Of a stretch of DNA of 64,000 nt, positions 18,344 through 25,062 are shown in pieces. How positions within the stretch are numbered: position 1 is the first letter of the stretch; each line of letters begins with the position of its first letter. Origin of the DNA: Streptomyces sp. B21-105 (GTDB lineage Bacteria > Actinomycetota > Actinomycetes > Streptomycetales > Streptomycetaceae); the NCBI RefSeq assembly GCF_036898465.1, contig NZ_JARUMJ010000001.1:4898001-4962000 (forward strand). The letters run 5' to 3'. The translations under genes and the position numbers were made by a program. Below the pieces are notes generated by a model. The model searched no databases, was not told the DNA's origin, and saw nothing but the letters and a program-made list of their open reading frames with translations.

Positions 18344-18639
18344 GGGTAGACCGAGTCGCCGTCGGTCCGGCTGCGCTGATCTGCCGTCGAGGCGTGAGTC
18401 CGTACGGTCGTCGGGGACGGACGATCACGATGTGTGGTTTGAGGTCGAGCGGCGCGGCATGCACAGCTCGCCCACTTTGCGGACCGACGGTGTCGATCCG
18501 CTCGACGCGAGCCACGCGGGTCCACTCTGGCAGCCGCATCCGGAAGCGGCCTTCGCTTCGGCCACTGCGGTCGGGGGGTCGGTGACGTGCTCATCCCCGG
18601 TAGCGATCGAATCGCAAGGCTCAGCGGCGTCGGAGAGCT

Positions 18640-18899
18640 TGACCGCTCGGATTTCCTGACGCACCTCGCCGGCGACGCGGTGGAGGTCCGCTCGGCCGGC
18701 TCGGCCCCGGCCGACACGGTCAACCCCGCTGTCATCGAGCGATGAGCGAATCGGGCATCGACGTCTCCGCAGGGATCCCGAAGATGCTGACAGCCGAAGC
18801 CGCCCAGGCGCTGGACCCCGTGATCACGATGGGGTGCGGTGACACTTGAACGGTCTTCCCCGGCAAGAGGTACCTGGTCTGCCTGCCGACCTCGGTGTG
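18640..18899 (+). pseudogene. Arsenate reductase / low-molecular-weight phosphatase remnant
   Basis: Reading across two frames gives FLTHLAGDAVEVRSAGSAPA...NPAVIER, then MSESGIDVSAGIPKMLT...DPVITMGCGDT, stop, TVFPGKRYLV. This is the middle and end of an ArsC of the phosphatase type. The N-terminal P-loop with the catalytic cysteine is missing, and a frameshift plus an in-frame TGA break the remainder. The stretch from 18344 to here holds no other recognisable gene. Confidence 0.6.
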
Positions 18900-19131
18900 A
18901 AGCCGCGCGTATGACGGCCGGTACGTGTGTCACGGTTCGTGAACTTTCGCTCTGCGTAAGCGACTTCGCAGGCACTGAACGCGATAGCGGCGCAGGTCAC
19001 ACGAAATGCGTCTCGTCATTTGAGACGCCGGGGACGGAGTCGCTCAAAGTGGCACCCGAGCACCCCTCGCGTGGCCACCCGATCTCGACTTAGGGCACGC
19101 CACCCTCAAATTGGACTAGATGACAGACAAA
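18900..19131. other. Non-coding stretch before the second attachment site
   Basis: I see no gene here. It leads into the hairpin and tRNA-derived repeat that close element 1. Confidence 0.4.
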
Positions 19132-19208
19132 CCCCAGGTCACTGACCTGGGGTTTCATCATGGAGCGGGTGACGAGAATCGAACTCGCGCTCTCAGCTTG
19201 GGAAGCTG
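19132..19208. repeat. Internal attachment site with terminator hairpin
   Basis: A perfect 10-bp stem CCCCAGGTCA/TGACCTGGGG with a one-base loop (19132-19152) precedes 48 bp (19161-19208) identical to 41898-41945 at the 3' part of tRNA-Gly(CCC). It is the junction between the two tandem elements (attR of element 1 and attL of element 2). Confidence 0.9.
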
Positions 19209-19263
19209 CGATCAGGCGAGGCCCACTCAGGCACTGAGCTGGGCTGATGCCCAGGACGAGGTC

Positions 19264-19620
19264 TCATTGCTTTTGGCCGCATTCCCCGTTGTTCCCCGTT
19301 GTTGCCCGCTCTATCTGGTGCGCTTGTGGTGCGGTGGCGGCCGCGTCCTCGCTTGATGCCGCCGACTCGTCTGCTTCTCCGTACATGCTGATCCGGAGGC
19401 GCTCCTGGGCAGCCTCAAGCCGCTGGGCGTAGTCGGGCATGAAGACCTCGGCCAGCGTCCCGTCCAGCGTTCCTGAGATCGTGTGGATTGGTGACCAAAC
19501 GGCTCGGTCGCGAATAATCCCCTCAAGGTCGTCGGACCGGAACATCACTTGGTACAGCCAGTCCGACAGCACGAACGCTTGATCGTGCGTGAGCCTGATG
19601 GTGATTGCGTCATCGTCCAC
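19264..19620 (-). CDS. Hypothetical protein near the element's left end
   Basis: A 118-residue protein: a folded-looking first half (ITIRLTHDQAFVLSDWLYQVMFRSDDLEGIIRD) and an Ala/Glu-rich tail. I recognise no family. It occupies the same place relative to a tRNA-like repeat as the minus-strand gene at 22304, although the two proteins do not look alike. The ATG is close to a strong hairpin at 19672. Confidence 0.55.
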   Translation of the reverse strand: MDDDAITIRLTHDQAFVLSDWLYQVMFRSDDLEGIIRDRAVWSPIHTISGTLDGTLAEVFMPDYAQRLEAAQERLRISMYGEADESAASSEDAAATAPQAHQIERATTGNNGECGQKQ

Positions 19621-19671
19621 GGCCTCAACCTAGCTGCCTTCACTCGTGATGTCGGGGTCCAGGTGTCCGCT

Positions 19672-19702
19672 CCACCACCACGCTTTCCAACTGTGGTGGT
19701 GG
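19672..19702. repeat. 10-bp inverted repeat CCACCACCAC-N11-GTGGTGGTGG
   Basis: A perfect 10-bp stem with an 11-nt loop (GCTTTCCAACT) upstream of the minus-strand hypothetical gene. The loop and right arm recur at 23074-23094, as part of a longer duplicated block. It may be a transcription terminator or a recombinase-related site. Confidence 0.6.
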
Positions 19703-19836
19703 GACGGTGGGCGTTCGTTCGAGGGCGTTCACCTGGGTTCATGGGCGGCTTGCCGTCGCCACTGGGACGGTTTCGGGTCTTGTCTGAACGGCCGTGAACG
19801 CAGGTGAATGAGACGGAAAGTGAGACGGCGGGGCCG
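19679..19836. repeat. Duplicated arm block, copy 1
   Basis: About 158 bp sharing blocks with 23071-23231: the hairpin-loop sequence, GTTCACCTGxGTTCATGGGCGG, GGTCT(T)GTCTGAACG and TGAATGAGACGGAA. Within the block GTTCACCTG and CAGGTGAA lie in inverted orientation about 65 bp apart. The pattern resembles arm-type integrase sites at the ends of an integrative element; that interpretation is inference. Confidence 0.55.
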
Positions 19837-20086
19837 CGTCGGCAGGTTCCTGAGCGATGCTCCTTGATCCGCGTCCGAGGTGTGTCCCCTCGGTCGGGGC
19901 TAACGGGGCTTGTGGAGCTGCTCTGTTGACCCTTGGCTCTCGCTGCTTGTTATTTCCGGACGCTCCCACGGTCTCACTATCGGGTACTACAGTCCTTTGT
20001 TGTGCCATACGTCACATGACGGCGGCGTGGAGTGGCGGCTTGGGTGGGGCAGCCAAGTGCCCGAGTTGCGAGATCTGGGGGGTTTC

Positions 20087-22126
20087 ATGCATGAGATGGT
20101 CAAGGGCTCGAACGTGGCGCTGGCGGCACTGAGCGAGAACGCCGGTTCGGTGATTGTGAGTTTGAGTTGGGTCAGCCCGACTGGTGAAGGCGATGCGGAC
20201 GTGTCCGTTCTGCTGCTGGATGCCAATGGCAAGGTGCGCAGTGACAGCGACTTCTACTTCTACAACAACCCGGTTGCCGCTGACGGGAGTGTGCAACTGC
20301 TGGGGAAGACGCCGACGGAGAGCGGCGACGAGGACCGGATCAGCTTCGACCTGACTGCGGTCCCGTCCGGCATCGACCGGATCGTCGTGGCGGCGAGCCG
20401 CTACGAGGGAGCCGGCTTCGGGGAGCTGGAAGACCTGAAGATGACACTGGCCGATGGGGGCGGGGAGAGCCTTCTCCGGTTCGCCATCGATGACGCCGGG
20501 ACGGTGAGCGCGATCATCTTCGGTGAGTTGTACCGGCGTGGGGAAGAGTGGAAGTTCCGTGCTGTCGGACAGGGCTACGACGCCGGCCTGGCCGGTCTGG
20601 CGGCGGACTTCGGCGTCGACATCGATGACGACGCGGACGCAGAGGAAGCACTGAACGATACAGAGAGCAGCGACCAGGCTGATACGGCTGTTCCGGCTCC
20701 GGCCGTTGAGCAGGAACAGCAGGTGACGCCAGGCTTGGTTCCGGCTCCCCGCCCGCCTGGCGACGAGGTGAAACCAAAGAAGGCGGCACGGCCTCGCACT
20801 GCGAAGAAGAAGGTCACTGTGCCCAGGGTGGCCAGGAAGTCTCTGGCGGACAATGAGTCCTGGAAGCAGGCCAGACTCTTTCCGGTGTCGGTACTCAAGA
20901 GCGACCGGGACCGGGAAATGCGCGCTACGTCGGTACTGCTGTCGGTGATGGCGCAGGTGCCCGAGTTCGGCCGGAGAATCACGGCGGCGTTCGGAGCACC
21001 GTCGGGCCGTATGGAGACGTTCACCGAGGTCTCCCTGCCGCACGGCGATACACCGCGACGCCCCGACGGGGTGGTCCGTGTCGAGCGGGCCGGCAAACTG
21101 TGGACCGCGCTGGTGGAGACCAAGACCAACGGCAACGCCCTTAAACCTGAGCAGGTGCAGGCATACGCGGACATCGCCGCACGCCGTGGCTACGAGGCCG
21201 TGATCACACTGTCGAACGACGTCGCGCTGGAAGGCAGCCCGCTCGTCGACGTCAAGATCGACGGACGGCGCAAGCACAAGGTGGCTCTCTGGCACCTGTC
21301 CTGGGCCGAAGTCACCTACCAGGCACAGATGTTGATCCGGCACGAGGGCGTCGGAGACAAGGCACATGCCTGGCTGCTCCAGGAACTGCTGTACTACCTG
21401 AGGCATGAGAACTCCGGCTGCCACGGCTTCCAGAACATGGGGGCGGCCTGGGTCCCTGTACGCAACGGAATCGATGACGAGACCCTGTGTCAGGGCGATC
21501 CGCGTGCCCTGGACGTGGTCGAGAGCTGGGAACGGCTCATCCGTCAGATGTGCCTCAGCCTCGGTGGCGAACTCGGACAGAAGGTACTGCCTGTCCAGCG
21601 CGCCAAGCGTGGAGCTGATCCAAAATCTCGCCGCAGCCTCTTGGCCGATCAGCTTTGCGTCGACGGCAGGCTTCAGGCAGAGCTCAGGATCGAGGGCGCA
21701 CCCGGAATTCTGGCGATCAGCGCCGACCTGCGCACCGGCAAGCTCCGCAACTCCATCGAGATCCCCGCACCCGAGCAGGGTTACCCGTTGACCTGGGCCA
21801 AACGCCTCATCCGCCGCCTGGCCGAGGCACCGGCAGACCTCCACATCGAAACCCTGATCGAAGGAGAAACCGGGGGGCCACGGGGCACGCTGGAACGGCT
21901 CCGCCCGGAGCCGGCGGACATGCTCCCGAAGAGCAACGACACCCACATCACCGGCTTCCGCCTGTCCCTGTTCAAAAGCATGGGAAGCAGTCGTGGGAAC
22001 GCCGAATCCGGCTTCATCCGCAGCGTCGACGACGCTGTGCACCGCTTCTACACCACCGTGGTAGTCCACCTGGACCGCCCGACGCCCCGGCAAGCATCAG
22101 CGAAGGAACGTGCCGGAACAGGGTGA
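20087..22126 (+). CDS. TerD-domain protein fused to a PD-(D/E)xK nuclease-like domain
   Basis: A 679-residue protein. Residues 1-190 form a TerD (tellurite/stress) domain: MVKGSNVALAAL, VSLSWVSPTGEGDADVSVLLLD, then SDSDFYFYNNP, with the acidic calcium-binding positions apparently present. An Ala/Pro/Lys linker follows. From about residue 270 comes a second module with RRPDGVV (D327), LVETKTN (E344-x-K346) and EQVQAYADIA (Q356-xxx-Y360), the active-site and QxxxY pattern of RecB-like nucleases. About 250 further residues are unassigned. GGGGGG lies about 5 nt before the ATG, and TerD proteins normally start close to MVKGSN. Element-borne and solitary, it is probably a defence protein. Confidence 0.8.
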   Translation: MHEMVKGSNVALAALSENAGSVIVSLSWVSPTGEGDADVSVLLLDANGKVRSDSDFYFYNNPVAADGSVQLLGKTPTESGDEDRISFDLTAVPSGIDRIVVAASRYEGAGFGELEDLKMTLADGGGESLLRFAIDDAGTVSAIIFGELYRRGEEWKFRAVGQGYDAGLAGLAADFGVDIDDDADAEEALNDTESSDQADTAVPAPAVEQEQQVTPGLVPAPRPPGDEVKPKKAARPRTAKKKVTVPRVARKSLADNESWKQARLFPVSVLKSDRDREMRATSVLLSVMAQVPEFGRRITAAFGAPSGRMETFTEVSLPHGDTPRRPDGVVRVERAGKLWTALVETKTNGNALKPEQVQAYADIAARRGYEAVITLSNDVALEGSPLVDVKIDGRRKHKVALWHLSWAEVTYQAQMLIRHEGVGDKAHAWLLQELLYYLRHENSGCHGFQNMGAAWVPVRNGIDDETLCQGDPRALDVVESWERLIRQMCLSLGGELGQKVLPVQRAKRGADPKSRRSLLADQLCVDGRLQAELRIEGAPGILAISADLRTGKLRNSIEIPAPEQGYPLTWAKRLIRRLAEAPADLHIETLIEGETGGPRGTLERLRPEPADMLPKSNDTHITGFRLSLFKSMGSSRGNAESGFIRSVDDAVHRFYTTVVVHLDRPTPRQASAKERAGTG

Positions 22127-22169
22127 CGACCGTGGACGAAGCCACGTGCTTGCAAACGGGATGAGCGCC

Positions 22170-22186
22170 CTGAGCTTGGGAAGCTA
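22170..22186. repeat. Short tRNA-like core repeat, possible relic attachment site
   Basis: AGCTTGGGAAGCT (22173-22185) equals the anticodon stem-loop core of the tRNA-Gly-derived att repeats, with little similarity outside it. Downstream, CTGTTCCCCGT and CTATCTGG recur in the order seen after the repeat at 19161, followed by a minus-strand small gene and a second copy of the arm block. It may be the trace of a third integration. Confidence 0.4.
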
Positions 22187-22303
22187 GGGTTCTCCGCCCT
22201 CGATAGACGCGCTGACCTGCTGCGCAGCGGCGTCGCGACATGTGGATGTGCTCGGTGAGCGACCGCTGTTCCCCGTGGCTCCCCGCGCTATCTGGCACGG
22301 CCC

Positions 22304-22618
22304 TTACCGCGGCCCTGGCCGCTTGGGGACATCCTTGTCCATCAGCGCGTTGGTGAACTCAACCGCGAACCGGTGTGTCTCTGGTGACACGTCGGTGGGT
22401 TCGCTGGCGTACCAGCGGAAGGTGGCCGGGTTCCGCTCAGCCTCCTTCAACCAGTGGGCCAGGCGGTGAAGCTCTCCTTCGCTGAGCCTGGTGGCGGCCT
22501 GATGAACCCACGTCTCATCTGGCCCGGTGTACGTCCCCAGAGCAATAACGGCCAGCTCCACCACGTCCGGCGCGAAGACGGACCGGCAAAGATCACGGGT
22601 ATCAGGAGAGACCGGCAT
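22304..22618 (-). CDS. Hypothetical protein
   Basis: A 104-residue acidic helical protein (VFAPDVVELAVIALGTYTGPDETWVHQAATRLSEGELHRLAHWLKEAERNPATFRWYASE). I recognise no family. The ATG for MPVSPDTRD is chosen because upstream codons in frame are Arg/Pro-rich and not protein-like. It sits beside a possible relic attachment site. Confidence 0.6.
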   Translation of the reverse strand: MPVSPDTRDLCRSVFAPDVVELAVIALGTYTGPDETWVHQAATRLSEGELHRLAHWLKEAERNPATFRWYASEPTDVSPETHRFAVEFTNALMDKDVPKRPGPR

Positions 22619-23267
22619 ACGCCGAGGATGCGGTGTCCAAGGTGGCAGGGCAATGGAGAGTCGTCGCCGACTTCGCACCCCTGACGCCGCCGGACTGCAC
22701 AAGTGACCTCTTCGTTCCGAAGCAACTTGGGCGGAAGCTGGGCCTTGAGCCGGTGGGCCTCGGACCTGCCCTGATGGTCCGCAGACGTTCGTGGGCGTCC
22801 GCAGTTGTGCGTCTGCGTTGTCACTCAGTTAGACACTCACCCGCTCAACGGTCGATCGCCGACGGGTGCGTTGTCAGTGCTTGCGTCTATGGTCTCAAGC
22901 GCGCGGTCGGCTTCCGGGGGTTCCAGCTCTGAAGGGATGGCTTCATCCCCGGCCTGTCTGGGGGCGGCTCGGAGACTCGTCCGGGACCTAACCGACGGTC
23001 GGGCTTTGTCGATGGCCACGAGGTGACCTGCCAGCGCCGGCCGCGCGCCCCCTTCTCGCGGGGGCGGACGCACGCTTTCCAACTGTGGTGGTGGGCTCGG
23101 GGGTCTCGGATGGGGCCGTTCACCTGCGTTCATGGGCGGCCGGTCGTCTGAGTGGCTACCGCCTCCGGTCCGGTCTGAACGTCCGCGAACGGCGCTGAAT
23201 GAGACGGAATTGGGGACGGGCGGCGGGGCCGGGCTCGCCAGCATCGTGGCTGTTGAAGGGGAACGCT
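22619..23267. other. Non-coding stretch containing arm block copy 2
   Basis: No convincing gene. The right part (23071-23231) is the second copy of the block at 19679-19836, with the same sub-blocks in the same order and diverged spacers. Confidence 0.5.
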
Positions 23268-23597
23268 ATGGCACTGGTCCGCAAGGGATCACGACGGATA
23301 GTTGTTGACGGCACGGCCTACCGTTGGCGGCTGCGAGGCAGGCCGACGTACTTCCAGGGCTTGGCCTGGTCGCCGTGCACGTTCGCGATCGAGCACGCGG
23401 ACACCCCGGGGGCGGCGCTCGTGGTCACCACCAACCAGCCGCATCCGAGCAACTGGATCGGTCGCGAGGCTGAGCCTGTACTGCCCTCCGGTGTCGCCGC
23501 GGCTGTTCGGCTTGCCCTGCGTGAGGGTTGGACTCCGACGGCTCCGGGCTCCGCGTTCCACCTCGACCAGTCCGTTGGTTTCACGCCTTCACACTGA
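23268..23597 (+). CDS. Conserved Streptomyces hypothetical protein
   Basis: A 109-residue protein (MALVRKGSRRIVVDGTAYRW, then WSPCTFAIEHADTPGAALVVTTNQPHPSNWIG and a Gly-Trp-Thr-Pro-rich end). I recall close relatives scattered in Streptomyces genomes with no known function. GAAGGGGA lies about 4 nt before the ATG. It is followed after 55 bp by a DUF5958 gene on the same strand. Confidence 0.75.
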   Translation: MALVRKGSRRIVVDGTAYRWRLRGRPTYFQGLAWSPCTFAIEHADTPGAALVVTTNQPHPSNWIGREAEPVLPSGVAAAVRLALREGWTPTAPGSAFHLDQSVGFTPSH

Positions 23598-23652
23598 ACA
23601 CCAGGGAATCGGTGAGCGTACTGTCGGCCTGCACTGACTCGGGAGGTAACCG

Positions 23653-24048
23653 ATGTTGTACGCCCACGAGGTGGTCGTGAACGAGCTCGCGCAGGGACTC
23701 AGGCCGACGGCCGAGGGTGTCGAGTGGTTCGAGGGCCTCTCGGAGGATGGCCAACGCAAGGTCCTGCACTCACTGGTGGAGTTCTGCGGGCAGGCCCGCG
23801 CCTGCGAGGACGATGTGCCGGAGAGCATCGCGCGTTCTGGCATTCGTCCCACTCACACGCCGGCGGTGATGCTCACGAAGTGGCGTTTCGGGATGGCGGC
23901 GCTACCGGCCTATGAACTCACCAAGTCCTTCCGCCTGCTCGTCGCCCTCTTCAGCATTGCGGACACTCGCAGGCGGACGCGGCATTGCGCCGATGGGTGC
24001 GGTCACGAGTGGCACAATCTGTCGGGTTCGCTGCGGGATGCAACCTAG
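23653..24048 (+). CDS. DUF5958 family protein
   Basis: A 131-residue protein matching the DUF5958 pattern: NELAQGLRPTAEGVEWFEGLSEDGQRKVLHSL, a conserved RSGIRPTHTPAVML segment, FRLLVALFSIADTRRR, and a Cys/His end (HCADGCGHEWHNL) that could bind a metal. GGGAGG lies about 6 nt before the ATG. The function is unknown. Members occur often in variable Streptomyces islands beside immunity-like genes. Confidence 0.8.
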   Translation: MLYAHEVVVNELAQGLRPTAEGVEWFEGLSEDGQRKVLHSLVEFCGQARACEDDVPESIARSGIRPTHTPAVMLTKWRFGMAALPAYELTKSFRLLVALFSIADTRRRTRHCADGCGHEWHNLSGSLRDAT

Positions 24049-24214
24049 GTGTCTTCTTGCCCTGGGTCTTGCCGGGGATCTTGGTGAGCTGGGTTTTTGC
24101 TGGTCAGGGGCGGTGGAGTCGTGTGCCTGGTGGTCGTCGTTGGTCGTCATTGGCCACTGTTGAGTAGCGTCGGACGGCCCAGGGACGGCCCAGCCATGGG
24201 TCGCGTGGACGGCG

Positions 24215-24700
24215 TCAGTCGGCGGAGGCGGTTCGCCATTGCGCGGTGATGCACCCTTCTTCCATGTCCCACCACTCCTTGGCCACACCGTGGTTGAGCA
24301 ACCGTTGCACCTTGGCGAGATCGGCGGTGGGAGGGACGTCCAAGGCGACCATGCGGAAGCGTTCTATGCCCTCGCCGCAGACGCCGAGTTCGTGAAAGGC
24401 GTTGAGCACGCTCTGCCGTGCGGCTTCCGAACCGCTGTCACGAAGCACGATGAGGCGGATGGTGCAGTTCTCCGAACGCCGAACGACCTCGCCGGCCCAC
24501 CGCACGCCCTCCTCGTCGGGCTCCGTGGCCACGATGTCCCCGCAGGCAATGCCTCGGACGAACCAGGGGATGTTATCGAGCCGCGCAGTGCCGTCGCCTT
24601 GGTCGACCGCCCACAGACTCTCCACCGATGCCGGGGGCCAGTCGTCCTTGATCTCGAGTCGGAAGTGCACCTTCACGTACTGGCCCTCGGGGTTCGTCAT
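24215..24700 (-). CDS. DUF4265 domain-containing protein
   Basis: A 161-residue protein with VKVHFRLEIKDDWPPASVESLWAV, LDNIPWFVRGIACGDIVATEPDEEGVRWAGEVVRRSENCTIRLIVL and DVPPTADLAKVQRLLN, the full DUF4265 pattern. The ATG at MTNPEGQ is used because the domain begins directly after it. The function is unknown; the family is frequent in Streptomyces, often near polymorphic-toxin or defence loci. Confidence 0.82.
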   Translation of the reverse strand: MTNPEGQYVKVHFRLEIKDDWPPASVESLWAVDQGDGTARLDNIPWFVRGIACGDIVATEPDEEGVRWAGEVVRRSENCTIRLIVLRDSGSEAARQSVLNAFHELGVCGEGIERFRMVALDVPPTADLAKVQRLLNHGVAKEWWDMEEGCITAQWRTASAD

Positions 24701-25062
24701 GGTGCCCAGGATGCACAGCCCTGTCGCGCCGGCCGCGGGCGGGTGACGATGACATCTGCTCAAGCTGAATACGAGTTCGTCTGTGCCTCAGCCGACGACA
24801 GCCAGCCACGGCGTCGGGTGCGCCGATCGATCACGCACGCGTATGTCTCGCTGCACCCCCACCGGCCTCCGCCACGCTGCCGGTGCCGTCGACCAGAGCA
24901 AGCCACGACGGCCGACCCGCAATGAAGCTGCCTGAGCCCTCAGCTTGGGGACTGCGAGCACCAAACACGTCGCTCCTGGGGCCCTCAGACGTAGCACCTT
25001 GGTTGCGTATTCCGACCACTAACAGACACACTTCGCGTCAGGGTTCGGGGAGGCGTTCCAGG
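24701..25062. other. Non-coding stretch upstream of the STAND gene
   Basis: No gene with coding character. It contains CCTCAGCTTGGGGACTG (24946), a loose match to the tRNA-derived att core, and probably the promoter of the next gene. Confidence 0.4.

Larger units (their letters stand above)
14416..19208 (+). mobile_element. Decayed integrative element 1 at tRNA-Gly(CCC)
   Basis: It is bounded by two tRNA-Gly-derived repeats and carries vapBC, two pseudogenes, xis-int, a second toxin-antitoxin pair and an arsC remnant. No replication or transfer genes remain, so it is a remnant that could move only with help. Its integrase closely resembles that of the neighbouring element, which fits use of the same target. 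Confidence 0.75.

Noticed and set aside
22619..23067. Short reading frames on both strands as genes
   Set aside because: They are low in coding character and overlap each other without start signals.
24946..24962. CCTCAGCTTGGGGACTG as a further attachment site
   Set aside because: The match to the tRNA core is short and interrupted, with no conserved flank; it is too weak to call.
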